A stretch of DNA of 64,000 bases from Luidia sarsii (Eukaryota; Echinodermata; Asteroidea; Paxillosida; Luidiidae): positions 2,082,501-2,146,500 of the forward strand of contig OX465114.1 of the NCBI GenBank assembly GCA_949987565.1, written 5' to 3'. A program made the position numbers and the translations under genes. The notes under the pieces are model-generated. The model did not search any database. It had not been told where the DNA came from and saw nothing but the letters and a program-made list of their open reading frames with translations. The stretch's first letter is position 1. Each line of letters starts with the position of its first letter. Positions 12,070-24,427 of this stretch are shown in pieces.

Positions 12070-12890
12070 GGATGGGGAGGCAACGAGAGAGAGAGAAGGG
12101 GGGGGTGAGGGATGAGGGGGGAGGGGATGGATGGAGTGAGTCAGGGCGGGAGGCAGGGAGGGAAAGAGGACATGCCAGCTCAAGGGAGGCAGAGAGGGAG
12201 GCAGGGAGGGAGGCAGGGAGGGAGGCAGGGAGGGAGGCAGGGAGGCAGGGAGGGAGGCAGGGGGAGGCAGGGTGACGGGGAGGCAGTGTGGGAGGGAGGG
12301 AGGTGGAGAGGGAGGCAGGCAGGGAGGGAGGCATGGAGGGAGGCAGGGAGGGAGGCAGGGAGGGAGGCAGGGAGGGAGGCAGGGAGGGAGGCAGGGAGTG
12401 AGGGAGACAAGGAGTGAGGGAGGCAGGGAGTGAGGGAGGCAGGGGGAGGCAGGGTGGCGGGGAGGCAGTGACGGAGGGAGGGAGGTGGAGAGGGAGGCAG
12501 GCAGGCAGGGAGGCATGGAGGGAGACAGGGAGGCAGGGAGACAGGGAGACAGGGAGACAGGGAGACAGAGACAGAGACAGAGAGACAGGGAGACAGAGAC
12601 AGGGAGACAGGGAGACAGGGAGACAGGGAGACAGGGAGACAGGCAGATAGGGAGACAGGGAGACAGGGAGACAGGGAGACAGGGAGACAGGGAGGCAGGG
12701 AGGCAGGGAGGCAGGGAGGCAGGGAGACAGGGAGACAGGGAGACAAGCAGGCAGGGAGACAGGGAGACAGGGTGGCAGGGAGACAGGGAGACAGGGAGAC
12801 AGGGAGACAGGGAGACAGGGAGACAGGCATATAGGCAGATAGGGAGACAGGGAGGCAGAGACAGGGAGACAGTGAGACAGAGAAAGGCCG
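12070..12890 (+). repeat. GGGAGGCA / GGGAGACA polypurine-rich array, about 820 bp
   Basis: The left part is built on GGGAGGCA with GGGAGGGAGGCA variants, the right part on GGGAGACA. Cytosine is almost the only pyrimidine. The minus-strand Cys-Leu-Pro-Val-Ser frames are repeat artefacts. Confidence 0.95.
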
Positions 12891-12894
12891 GTGA

Positions 12895-15045
12895 TCTTGA
12901 GGAAGATGGAGGTCACGATTAGGCAGACGGTTATTAATCTGATACTTGAAGGCTGCCCATCAGCCCTGCGAGCAGTGTGGGCGTGACGGGGGCTTGTTGA
13001 CAGGCGCCGTGCCGCCAACGATTCAAGCATCGAGGCCTTCAACTTGTGAAGTCCCGCAGACCGCCACAGACAAGGTTGTCTGAGAACTGCTCTCAGCTCT
13101 CCTGACAGACAGACAGAGCCAGATCCACGGCTACTTCACATAACAAGCACAGCGGTGGTTTGTTTTAGGCCAATGTTAAAAGGCAGGGTTATTGTTGTGA
13201 GTTCTTCACAGTCCACCACTCATATCCCTACTATCGTGACTCGCTTTGTTCAGCGGCGCCCGCAGTTTGGATGATGAAAAACGCCGGGCACAAAAAAAAT
13301 GAGCCAAACCTTGCCTGTATCCTCTCTGATATCAACGCTAACCAATCAACGGGCAATATCTGGACAATTTTCAGGAGGAGCCTATAATAGTATTGGATTC
13401 GTGACTCTCAATATTGAGCCAGTGCTGGTCCAATTGTGGTCAGTGATTTATTCCCTTCATATTTGAACCTGCGTGCGTTGGGGGAAAGTCTTGATGAAAA
13501 ACAGCTCGGCAGTAAAACAAATTCTGTGCAGCAAATTGGATAGGGGGATTTCGGTCAGGTTACTGGTACAGGCAATAGACCATAGGGCAAGGCAGTTCAA
13601 GACGAAACCAAACCACACAGCACACATACAATCTCAATCATTTGGCCGGGATCTTAGGAGAACATGGCGGACCTGGTTTCAAGATCGAAAGAAATTACGT
13701 CTCATGGATACAGTGTACATGAATATAACATTGGCGATGCGTGCTAGGGCCTATAGGCCATAGGGGATCACTAATTGTTCTCCATTTCTGAAAGCCATCT
13801 ACCAAAATGGGAATATGTCAATTCACCATCACAAGGTACCAAGTTGTACCACTTCAATCGGTAAAGTAACATCATCCCAAACATCAGAGAAAAGTGCTAC
13901 TGTATAAAGGTCTTATCTATGAGTGGGGAGGGGTCACGTCAAACCACTTTTTAAATTTAGCATCAACTCAATTTGTCTGTTACCCAAAATGAACGCCGTG
14001 CGCACAAAAGTCTCCCACCTCAAAAAAAAGGGGCAGGTTCCGAATGATGCAAGCATCGCTTCATCATGTTGACTTAGTCGTTAATGGTGTGCGTTGCCGG
14101 TCGTTGGACCGTACCTCTGTTTGTTTTTCCCGCCCGAGCGCGTCTAACTCGACTCGATCGTGCGTAATGTTGCTTCTCCCAGCCGGTCTGAGCGTGGGAG
14201 AAGCCACGGTGAATTCCCCGGACGAAGCTGGGTCAAGCACCCCCTCCAGTCCACGGGCCACACAGGCACACAGACCGGTTATTATCAGAGCGACGCCCTC
14301 CCTAAAAGGCTGAAGCCGAACAAATGCTACGTTTTTCATCGATTCTACGGTAATGGCTGTTATCGGGAACGGTCCGCAGGGATCAAATATACACTTCGAA
14401 ACCCCTGGGGCTCAATATATTACAAATGTGACATTTGCAAGCTTTCTCGAGAACAAATTTATGGCAAACCCCCAACCTTATACAAAAACCACGAAATGTT
14501 TGTTTAGCATTAGTAGAAATAAACCATCCTTGTGTGTGTACAGAATATACGCTATACTTTTTCACACGATAGATTGTAATAATTTCTGTGCATATTACAA
14601 CGTCGTAATGCAAGTCATTTTCGAGCCAGCGCGTTTCAAAAATTACCATTCGCTTGGTATTCAGTCGTGGCGTTATTTCGCTTTGCACTCGTTCCGATGA
14701 ACCTTAAGATAATGAGACTTTTATTCAGCCGTTTCTCCCGCATGAGTTCAAGCTAATCCCATCGGACGTGCAGGTTTAGTGGTGCAGCGCCAAATATTCA
14801 CCACGTTGGCTGGAATCCTGTGCGGTCCATCCACTCATGCAGACCCTGGTAATGAACTATATACGGCACCAGACTATCCTGCATGGTACCAAGACTCTTT
14901 TCCCAAAACCCGGCATAGGCCAAGAGGCTCCGGCTTGTTACACTGAGTTTTGAAAGAAAAAATTCAAAAGCTTCAACTTCAACAAAGAACTCCATCTTGT
15001 GATTTCATGTTTTGGGTAACAGAGACGATGCCGGAGCCGAAGCTT
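12895..15045. other. No gene seen
   Basis: Unique-looking sequence. Frames of about 90-115 codons at 13473-14700 overlap on both strands and show no signal peptide, helix pattern or motif. Confidence 0.4.
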
Positions 15046-15048
15046 AAA

Positions 15049-15335
15049 TGCCTAATACAACATTGGGAAGACTGGGAAACATCGATGTCCACAGATTTCC
15101 TTCTAATTTTACACACTCAGTTTGTAGATGGTCATGATAGAATCCTCATGTTGAAATCTTACGGTCTGGGATGCTGTACTTCTCGAGAAATCTTCACTCA
15201 AACATCGACAAATTGTTTATTCTTCGCGAGTAATAAACTACAGAAGGGTACAAAAACCGTGACTTTTTTTGGCATTTTTCTACTTTCTCAGATTACCATT
15301 TGGGCTAAAACCTTCGCAGGATTTCTTTTTTGGAA
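15049..15335 (+). repeat. Dispersed repeat H, copy 1
   Basis: Shares AACATCGATGTCCACAGATT, CTTACGGTCTGGGATGCTGT and AAAACCTTCGCAGGATTTC with 30071-30370. No coding capacity in common between the copies. Confidence 0.8.
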
Positions 15336-15737
15336 TGTTGAATGATTTAAAACGCAATCTATAAGGGTCATTTATACACGCAGTCAGCTAGCGTATAGCT
15401 ATAGGCAGTGATAATAGTGAGGTCTGATATTAGTATTTAGTGTACTGTGTATATTATTTATCGAATGGTCACGGCTGGTGCGTATGTCACGAAGTGGCAT
15501 GTTCATCATTGCATGGGCGGGTTCATGTGCCGTGAAGGAGTCTTCCGACAGCCCTTCAATAGCCCGTTTCATTTCCCAGAGAGGAGTCGTTTGCATGCAG
15601 CGTTCTGAACGAAATGACAGTACAGGCGCTGAACGTGAGCTCAAAATCTCTGCCACTGCAGTCAATCTCATCTATGGAAGCATACATAATCATGTCCGCG
15701 AATCACACCTCAATTTTTTTGGGCGTTATGTCAATTC

Positions 15738-16040
15738 GCCCAAAACAAGGCAGTAAAGCCACTCAAGGTTAAGGGCTAAGGAAAGAAGGAGACAGAGAGG
15801 GACTCAGGAAGGCTGGAGATAGGAATTGACATTCCCAGGTTTGCCCAAAACAAGGCAGTAAAGCCACTCAAGGTTAAGGGCTAAGGAAAGAAGGAGACAG
15901 AGAGGGACTCAGGAAGGCTGGAGATAGGAATTGACATTCCCAGGTTTGCCCAAAACAAGGCAGTAAAGCCACTCAAGGTTAAGGGCTAAGGAAAGAAGGA
16001 GACAGTGAGGAACTCAGGAAGGCTGGAGACAGGAATTGCG
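15738..16040 (+). repeat. 105-bp tandem repeat, 2.9 copies
   Basis: Units start at 15738, 15843 and 15948 with GCCCAAAACAAGGCAGTAAA; the third is cut off at about 16040. Copies are nearly identical. Confidence 0.93.
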
Positions 16041-16194
16041 CTAAGTTCTTGGGACAGCATCGCCCGCATGTCCAAACAAATGTTGTTGTTTTTATAAGCA
16101 ACACCTGGAGTATGTGACTGCCTTGAGTACGACAAGCCATCAATTGGGCCTTTCTTGACAAATATCAAAAAAGAGGAAAACTGACTGGGGATTT

Positions 16195-16318
16195 TAAAAC
16201 AACTTCTAAAAATGGCAAGGAAGATTTGGACTGTACCAGGACTTGAACCCGAGACCTGTGGTTATGCGTATCAGTGCTCTTCCATCTGAGCTATGCAGCC
16301 CTAGGATGGATTCAAGTT
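16195..16318 (-). repeat. tRNA-derived SINE, reverse orientation
   Basis: Minus strand: GCTGCATAGCTCAGATGGAA, ACCACAGGTCTCGGGTTCAA, then a tail ending CTTGCCATTTTT. Box A and box B are both recognisable. Confidence 0.7.
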
Positions 16319-16959
16319 CTGCATGGTTTATTCTAGAAATACCACTTTACATTTTTTGCCCAACGTTGGCTTGTCAAACGCAGCTGGTCCTGAACGAGGG
16401 ATCTATATGCATGGGTGTTTTAGTTCCAAGGCTGCCGAAATCGAACGGTTCTAAACCAAAGTTGGGATGCGCACGAAAGAAGTATCAATGTGATCGACAT
16501 CGCCGCATCTTGGCCGGGAGATTCGTGGGTGGGTGTGGGGGTGGGGATAGGAGTGGGTGTAGGAGCCCAGAGGAACCGCTGGTGTCCCACTGAGATGGGT
16601 AATCATTGCTATATAGCGTCATTGCTTCACCCGTGTCCTGATCGCGGTGATCGGCCAGCGGGCCTGATAGTTCAGCACAATGACCCTATGCACCCTCAGT
16701 TGCTGTATCGTGTTTCGCTGTCGCATCGAGGTATATATGATCTGGGCTATTTCGTGTGGTACCTTCGCTTTCTCACGGTAACATTATGCGGAGAAGATGA
16801 TGACAGATGGCATCCCATTCGGTTAAATCGCAAAATATTGTTATGACTGTATAGTATTATTAGTCACTCCTTATCTTGACCATTGATACGGTTAAGCTTG
16901 TGACCTCTAGCCCTATATTTCATACACACAATAATAATATATGACCAGCTAAAATAATC

Positions 16960-17090
16960 ATCCTGGACTCCTGGCGACGGGTAGAGTACACACTACCCGA
17001 AACGTTGAGTTATCAGCTCATTTCAGAGCCGCACTTCTTGAAAGAGAAGTGCTACATGGTGTCACCGCACACCTTCCCCTATAGTATGTC
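16960..17090 (-). repeat. Family B repeat, reverse orientation, with hammerhead-like core
   Basis: Ends CATGGTGTCACCGCACACC. Read on the plus strand its start is CTGGCGACGGGTAG, a loop, CTACCCGAAACGTTGAGTTA. The CTGNNGA, hairpin and CGAAAC order is that of a hammerhead ribozyme catalytic core, with one changed core base. Confidence 0.65.
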
Positions 17091-17273
17091 CTCCATGCAA
17101 ACCTTCAAGTCGTATCATTCCAAAGCACTTTCTACCAAACCTACAGCCCTGACCTCCACTTCTGAAACCACAACCTATTGACCAAGCCCCCTGAACTACA
17201 TCCATCAGGGATTATGATTATTGATCACCTACCCCTTAGAACACAACCCAAACTGCTTTGTCTCTTTTTAATA

Positions 17274-17410
17274 TAGGATGGTTTGCGGTGACACCATGTA
17301 TAATGTCTCTTAAAGAAGAGGTGTGCTTCTGAAAAGAACCTGAGTGGTAACTCGACGTTTCGACCAGTATGCTCTGGCCGTCATCAGGAGAATGTCTTGG
17401 ACTCGGTGGT
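17274..17410 (+). repeat. Family B repeat with the best hammerhead-like core
   Basis: Contains the GGTTTGCGGTGACACCATGT head and the GGTTCTGAAAAGAACC hairpin. On the minus strand, from 17397, it reads CTGATGA, then a six-pair hairpin (GGCCAG...CTGGTC), then GAAAC, then GTT/ACC at about 17350-17346. CTGATGA and GAAA are the invariant hammerhead core bases. A matching stem I was not found. Confidence 0.7.
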
Positions 17411-17433
17411 GGAACTCCTTATGTACCGGTGGT

Positions 17434-17557
17434 CGCTGAGGCGGGAAGGCGGGAAAGATAATCCTCTGGGGAGGATTATCCTGAGGGGCCTAGATCACTG
17501 AGGTTGGAAGGCGGGAAAGATAATCCTCTGGGGAGGATAATTCTAGGGGAGCCTAGT
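17434..17557 (+). repeat. 63-bp direct duplication with internal palindrome
   Basis: Two copies of GGCGGGAAAGATAATCCTCT and following bases. Each contains the hairpin GATAATCCTC/GAGGATTATC around TGGG, degraded in the second copy. Confidence 0.8.
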
Positions 17558-18206
17558 GGGGGGGGGGACGTATGGGTGCTCACTGGGGTGTGTCAGATGG
17601 TGATCAATAAGTCGGCTGGGGAAGGGGGGGGGGCTTAGACTGGTTTGGGCATGGTTTGGGTGACCTAGGATATAGAGAATGCGTTGGTCGGGATGAGGGG
17701 GAGCCAAATGTCGCTGAGGTGGAAGCCGATTTCTTGGGGTACTGTGTCGTGCTTGCGGATTTCGATGGCCTCTCTTATTTATTTGTCTCTTTTGTAGAAT
17801 AAATATGGAGATCTCTCTTGCTTAGAGTATAGTGGAGATTATCGACTGGTACAGGAGAATGATCAGATACTAGAGAGATCGTTAATTGTTGCTATAGAGA
17901 GATCCTTGGATGCTCACAAAAGAATATCCCATGCAGTATTGCTGCTATGAGTTTAGAAAAAAAAAGCCTTAAGGGCTTAAGGGCAAAAGAAGGTGACTAA
18001 GGATTCTATTTTGTACGAGCTTTAATCCTATCCAACATTCCATGTTCAGTTGTTCACATAATGATTACGTCATTGCAAACAGCCATCCAACGGACCAGAC
18101 ATAATTCGTTCCCAGCAGAAGGACGCAAGGGGATGTTATAGCATCTGAACGCACTTGCTCCCTCTCGCCAGGCACGCGGCGAAATGAAGTTACTTCTTAA
18201 TAAGGT

Positions 18207-18375
18207 CTCTTGTCAAAAAGATCATCGGTTGAGTGACGGTTGAATTCATCCGACCGCTAAAATTTCCACGGTAGAAAGCCGATTGTACTGGACTCTGGGG
18301 TGAAAAATACACGATGGCTATCCGGTGGAAACGACATCGGACGGGTCAAATCATCTGATACCAAACCGATGGTCT
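18207..18375 (+). repeat. Family C element, more complete copy with inverted ends
   Basis: Begins CTTGTCAAAAAGATCATCGG, the reverse complement of the right end seen in the 9-kb copies, so the family has inverted ends of about 20 bp or more. This suggests a miniature DNA transposon. Confidence 0.65.
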
Positions 18376-18704
18376 TAAGAGAGTCCTAATACATAGTCGG
18401 TGATTTGTGAGAGTGAACATAGTTCGTGTGCCCCGTCTCAAGTTGGCAATCTGAAACCCTGATACAATAACTGAACTATCCCCAGCCATAACGCAACGAT
18501 GTGGCACACGATCGTGTCCTCAAATCTCAGCCATCAAGGACTATTGCCTGCACCATATGACTGCACATTACATCAGTATTGCTGATTAGTGCGATACGTT
18601 TTCAGTGGCCCAGTCCGTTGGTATAATTTGATATCATTCAGTTTCCTCTCAACACTGACGGGTAACTCTTTCAGGTTTTTTTTTATTCTTTAAAGGTGGT
18701 TACA

Positions 18705-18800
18705 GATCCCAGCAGCACAAAGGCAGAAATCCCCTGCCTGTATTGAAACGTCAGGCGCTCCGAGCGTTTTCCCTTTGGTAATTTAAGTCAGACTGTCGAT
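18705..18800 (+). repeat. Family A repeat, diverged
   Basis: Keeps GAAACGTCAGGC and the TTTGGTAATTTAAGTCAG tail; the stem-loop before it is altered. Confidence 0.45.
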
Positions 18801-18939
18801 GAAATTCATTGGATTATAATTTGCTATTTCTAGTTCGGGTAACTTAATCTTATGCCACCTGGATTCGCGTATCAGTGACCATCGGAGATAAAAAAATAAA
18901 AAAAAACCGTGGCGTTTGGCCTCAAGGGATGCGCAGGAG

Positions 18940-19080
18940 TGTGAATGACGCTGATTACGTGGTGATCACGTGGGAGGTAATGAGGGCGCTGATTGGCTCG
19001 TAGGTCAACCTCCCACAATGCCCATACACGCGCTTCCCATCCCCCGCCCATCTCCTCACTGCATCGTCAATTATAAGTGG
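18940..19080 (+). promoter_or_regulatory. Possible promoter-like stretch
   Basis: Within 110 bp there is an E-box CACGTG (18967), a GATTGGCT inverted CCAAT box (18991) and a TATAAG (19072). The block is GC-richer than its surroundings. No gene was recognised downstream, so this is a weak call. Confidence 0.2.
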
Positions 19081-19386
19081 CTAGTCCACGGTGTATCAAT
19101 CCTATAGCGCGTCCTGGGCTCATCAATCAGAGGGGCGATCGCTCTCAGAATGCCGCGGGACTGAGGCGTCTTTCCCCGCTGACCCCCAGGTGACCGGCAC
19201 CAAAGACATTGGCCTTCCTTAGCGCTAACGTATACGCCCGGAGGATTGAGTGGGAGGAGGGAGGGGGAGGCCATCTGATTTCCATCATTCTGAAACGTAC
19301 ACCATTACTTAGCGGACGATTCGCCAACTTGGGGGGTTCATGTTACAGACCAGGCATTATAGTACGCCATGGGGTTTGTTAGTATT

Positions 19387-19655
19387 TGTGAACCAGCACA
19401 ATGACATGAGGAATATCCCACCAAAACACTTTTGAGTAAACAACGCCTGAAGTTAAAGTATCTTCACAATTCGATTACAAATCAATTTTATTTTTTTGTA
19501 TTTTCGGAATTTTTAAGTCTTATAGAGGATATTATATTTTTATATCATTTGAAAGCTACGGTAATGGTATACTCTTTCACATTATTAGAAAACCTCAAAA
19601 TCTCAAAAGTGGGGTTATTCCTAATTATGCTGTGCCGGGTCACATTTCTCTTTAA
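19387..19655. mobile_element. Second copy of the TGACCCGGCACAG element
   Basis: Shares the interior blocks and an intact right end with 62454-62890. The left end has mutated to TGTGAACCAGCACAATGACA. Shorter than the other copy through internal deletion. Confidence 0.6.
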
Positions 19656-19659
19656 AACT

Positions 19660-21350
19660 GAGATTCATTTCACTCACCGGTTGGGTGCTGGTGGGCACAG
19701 GCTGCCTGCTTGCTACTCCACGTAGGCTGGGCCCTGAACGCCTCTGAAAAAGAAATAACGATAGGGATTCTTGTACTCTGACAGGGTATAGGGGTTTATA
19801 TAGGGACTAGTCTCAGAGAAGACTGCTAGCAACCGCGTGGAAACAGAAGAGAACAAACAAATCTGCCAGGGAAGAAATGAAAGAAAAGTGCGGCCATCTA
19901 GATCCTCTAGCTAACATCGTGAATAAAAGAATGTTTGGTTATGTCACAAGGTCTTAAAACACAATAGCTATGGACATAACACTAGGGTTAACAGAGGGTC
20001 AAAACCAAAGAGGCAGACCTGGGAGACAGTGGCTGGATGATGTAAGGGAATGGACCAACACTCCCATATTCGACTTGATAGGGAAGACCAAGGTTAGGGG
20101 AGAGTGGAGGAGGTTCATGCATCAGTGCACCGAGGGTCGGTAGAACTACGGAGATGAGCGAGTGAGTCTCAATTACTGAAGCAATCTGCATTCCCGATCT
20201 TGTGCAGAATGAAACGAAGCCCCTTTTTTCGTCCGCTTTACTCTTGTGTGTATCGGCGAAAACTGACAATTGGTTTGCTATTCTACACGAGAATACTTAA
20301 TAGATATACATGTAACATGATATTAGCCTTGCAAAGTCATGTTGAAATGTTCTACTACATTCCTTGCAAAGTAAGCCTCGTGGTTATAAGATTTCACTTT
20401 TCACTGAAAGCAGTGGAATAGACCTAGAAGGTGGATATTATTGTATAGTGGAATGGAAAGAGTCTTCAAGTGTTACATGAAAAAGTGCCAGCGTGTTGCA
20501 ACACTCAGCGTGCCAAGGACTTAAGTCTGTAGTTGTAATAATGTGAGTCACATAAATCCTGGCCGGGACTATTTTTTAGGTCATGGCTATGAATATAGCA
20601 GCGAATAATAGGGTCATGTGGCACAACGGTTGCTTTTTATATCTAATCTTTTAAATATACCCGAGTTGAGTTTCTCACCAAATCTTCTTATCTCAAATCT
20701 CCTTTTTAAACTGTACTTAGTATAAGAAGATTTTAATATAATTTCTGGAAGAGGCTTTCATCTTTAATCCAGACCCATTGCAAGAATCATTATTGTTCCA
20801 TGAATAAAGGTTTGTCACCCAGTTATCATACTTTTAATTCCATAAAACCACTACGGCCTGAATACTTTCACAGAATCTGTGATTCCGTGGCGATACGATC
20901 TTGATTCTTATTCAAATACAATCTCAATGCCTGATAGTTTGAGAGATTTGGAACAAGCTGAAGATCAAATTCGACTTTAGTACTTAATAACAATCTCCTC
21001 AATTTCTAAAGGGATGGACTCCTTTTTTAAGCCAAGGTTAAAAGTTCAAAGGGATAGGTACCCCCATTGCATGTCACATGCGCAGCGCGTATACGCAGCC
21101 AAGTGACTTAAAGATTGTCGTATTGTTTTGTTCGTTAATCGAGTACAACGTTACTGGAAGGATGAATAATTAATTGAAGGTACATCTTGGAATGGCCCTT
21201 AAAACCCCATAGTTGTTAATGGCATGTTGACTATCCGGTGATAGATGGGCCATATATGAATGGTGCTGCCGGCGAGCGGGGAACAAATATATATCGTCGG
21301 GTTATCTAGACGTCAGCTTTGCCGTTCTGCCGATCTGTCATGGAATGGAC
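19660..21350. other. No feature seen
   Basis: AT-rich, single-copy-looking DNA, with no repeat family recognised and no credible exon. Confidence 0.4.
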
Positions 21351-21354
21351 GAGA

Positions 21355-22075
21355 TGAGTCGAGGGGAAGAGACAGGAGGAGGAGGCGGGGAAGGGAATGT
21401 CAAGGGGGAAAAGGAGGAGAGGGCGAAGGAAGAGGGGAGTTGTAGGAGGGGCAGGAGGAACATTAGATGAAGGAGAGGAGAGAGCGAAGGAAGAGGGGAG
21501 TGGGAGGAGGGGGAGGATGAACATTAGACGAAGGAGAGGAGAGAGCGAAGGAAGAGGGGAGTGGGAGGAGGGGGAGGAGGAACATTAGATGAAGGAGAGG
21601 AGAGAGCGAAGGAAGAGGGGAGTGGGAGGAGGGAGGATGAACATTAGATGAAGGAGAGGAGAGGGCGAAAGAAGAGGGGAGTGGGAGGAGGGGCAGGAGG
21701 AACATTAGATGAAGGAGAGGAGAGGGCGATGGAAGAGGGGAGTGGGAGAAGGGGGATAAAGAACATGGGATGAGGAACATTAGATGAAGGAAAGGAGAGG
21801 GCGAAGGAAGAGGGGAGTGGGAAGAGGGGAGGAAAGACGGTGGAAAGAGAAAGAGGAGCTAGGAAGGTAGTGTTGAGGAGGGACAGCCGAAGAGGGGAAA
21901 GGAAGATCAGGCGAAGGTGAGTAAGGGGAGTTGTAACAGATGGAGAAGGGGGTGGGGTAGAGAGGGAGGAAGGGGGTGAGTGATTGGAGAGGAAGACCTA
22001 AAGAAGGAAGTGGAAAATGAGATGAAAGGGTGGAGGAAGAGAATGAGCGGAGGAAGAGGAAAGAGGAAGTCTTCC
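21355..22075 (+). repeat. GA-rich minisatellite, unit about 61 bp
   Basis: AACATTAGATGAAGGAGAGG recurs at about 21459, 21520, 21581, 21640, 21701 and 21776, with GAAGAGGGGAGTGGGAGGAG between. Purine-rich flanks continue on both sides. Confidence 0.9.
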
Positions 22076-22659
22076 TCTGTATCCAGACCGAGTCATCATC
22101 AGATAGAGAGACGGCCGCAGCTGCTGTCCCGTCGTCTCGTGATCACCGTCCTATAGGCCCACGGGCGCAGCGCAATTACCGGTCGGCGTGATGGCACGCC
22201 ACAGACGGTCTAGATTGCATTCCAAAGGCGGTCAATTATGACGGAAGACGTTGCATTGCAGTGATGGGAGACGGGGGAGGGGAGGAGGGATGTAAGGGAA
22301 GGAGGGATCGACAGTGCGACTCTCACGACAACAGTACGCAAGTAGTTGCCATGTGGGCGCTCTAATGAAGCTGCAGTGATCACAATCCCATATAAATCTG
22401 AGCAGATATTGATCTTCCGATGGCCCTTCTAAGAAGCCGTCAATGCAATGCAGAGTACAGTGTCACCGCACTAAGCACAGTATAACGATAGGCAGAACAC
22501 GAGTCATTGTCGATAAATGTACTCGGTACCTCGTACACGATGTCAATTTGATTTCTAGGCAATTGTTATTTTACACAAGAAGCAATAGGCATATTGTATG
22601 ACAATGTGGTTGGTGGTCTTGTCTACCCAATAACAACCTAAGTATATCACCGAAAGACT

Positions 22660-23082
22660 AGCCCAAGGGTTAGACCAAGGGTCGGCCCACGGGTTACATC
22701 AAGGGTTAGCCCAAGGGTTAGAACAACGACTAGCCTAAGGGTTAGTCCCGAGGGTTAGCCCCAAGGGTTAGCCCCAAGGGTTAGCCCCAAGGGTTAGCCC
22801 CAAGGGTTAGCCCCAAGGGTTAGACCAAGAGTTAGCCCAAGGGTTAGACCAAGGGTTAGACCAAGGGTTAGACCAAGGGTTAGCCCAAGGGTTAGCCCAA
22901 GGGTTAGCCCAAGGGTTAGCCCAAGGGTTAGCCCAAGGGTTAGCCCAAGGGTTAGGGTTAGGGTTAGGGTTAGGGTTAGGGTTAGGGTTAGGGTTAGGGT
23001 TAGACCAAGGGTTAGACCAAGGGTTGGACCAAGGGTTAGACCAAGGGTTAGACCAGGGGTTAGACCAACGGTTAGCCCAGCT
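22660..23082 (+). repeat. Interstitial telomere-like array
   Basis: A core of about nine perfect GGGTTA units (22949-23003) is flanked on both sides by 12- and 13-bp units, GGGTTAGCCCAA, GGGTTAGACCAA and GGGTTAGCCCCAA. TTAGGG is the common animal telomere repeat. The flanking units contain one telomeric hexamer each. Confidence 0.9.
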
Positions 23083-23084
23083 GA

Positions 23085-24425
23085 TGTGCTTCAGCTTCTG
23101 AGCAGCCACTACTTCCACATATAAAATATGATGTCTAACTAAAAAAAAGATTGAAACAGGCACCAGGGGCAGATTTCATAGAGACGCTTAAGCACAAAAA
23201 GTCATAGGATCACCTTAGCAACCCAAACTTCACTTTTATTTCATGCTAAGTAAGGAAGGTGGGAAGAGGGCAAGTCAGATGCAATTGACGGTGCGGATTG
23301 TTACCCTGTCTACACAAGAAAGACAGATTTTCACGTATAAGGAGGTCTATGAAATTGGGCCCAGATAATTTTTTTAAAATGGCAATCCGGTGATCTGGTC
23401 GAGACGCACCGGTGGGCTTGTGCCGAGTGTCAAAGAGGGGCAGGGAGTGTCGAGCGGCCGTCCCGGCTGATTTGATAACCGGCAGGAAGGACGATTGAAG
23501 CATTCGCGCCAGAAGAGCCCCAGTAAACACGGGCCACGGACGGCGAGCTGTGCACGATATGAACGACGCCTCACCTGGGTATACACCACTGTATACAAGA
23601 CTGGCATGCCTGTAGCACGCATATGGGCTAAGCACACAGACAAGCTTGGTATGACATTTTCGTCAGACACCAGCGGGCGGGCGACACCCCCTTTGATCTG
23701 CCCCGGTGACCCACCCTGCACTCTTGCCAGAAGCCACTTGCCACCTCCCCGAACGGGATGGTGGAGTAGTTATTCCCATGACTCATCCTGCTCGTGGACA
23801 AATCCCCCGCTATCCTCCCCGGGCGGGGTCTAAATAACACCTCCTATACTACTGTAGAAGAACCCGCAAAAGCCCCGAGTCACACTCTCAACCGGCTTAC
23901 ATTTCACGTGTGTGGCTTTTTTTTCAAAAGAGAAAAGGAGACGGAGGAGGTACAGCTTTCCAATATTCTTTGCCTTCCACTGCATCACGGACTTTCACCC
24001 TTTTTTCCCGTCAACCGCAAGAGCAGGAACCAAATTACGGAGTTTCCCCGAATGCTTGGCGTGCTGTGTGTTTATACCCGAGCTGCCAGTCCAAATTCAG
24101 GCCACCTTATTGGGGTTGGGAGAGACCACTCCATTTCCACAGCCCACCAGCGCTACATGTACTACAGGAGCGGATCATCACGTCCACCGATCCCATTAAG
24201 GCGCTGTCATCTTGTCACAGGCAAGACAGCTGTAGTCGTCTGTGCTTCCATTGCCCCGTGACGCTCACACTCGTCGGGTAGGTGGGTCGTGCGGTGCGTT
24301 GCGGTGCGGTACGGTGCCGACCGAGCGTGATTGTAAACGGCTGAACTGTGTTGGCGCATGGCCGACAGGTTGACAGCAGACGACCTGGGCGAGCAGGCGG
24401 CTGTGATTTTTGGTAGAGCACAGAA
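23085..24425. other. No gene seen
   Basis: GC-richer stretch with several overlapping open frames of 95-155 codons on both strands. None has a recognisable motif. GTGCGGTGCG words repeat near 24290-24320. Confidence 0.35.
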
Positions 24426-24427
24426 TT

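Noticed and set aside
11849..13042. A 397-codon minus-strand frame rich in Cys-Leu-Pro-Val-Ser
   Set aside because: It is driven by the GGGAGRCA array; other frames are open too, and the unique ends show no domain.
22807..23163. Minus-strand frame of Asn-Pro-Trp-Ser repeats
   Set aside because: A direct translation of the telomere-like array.
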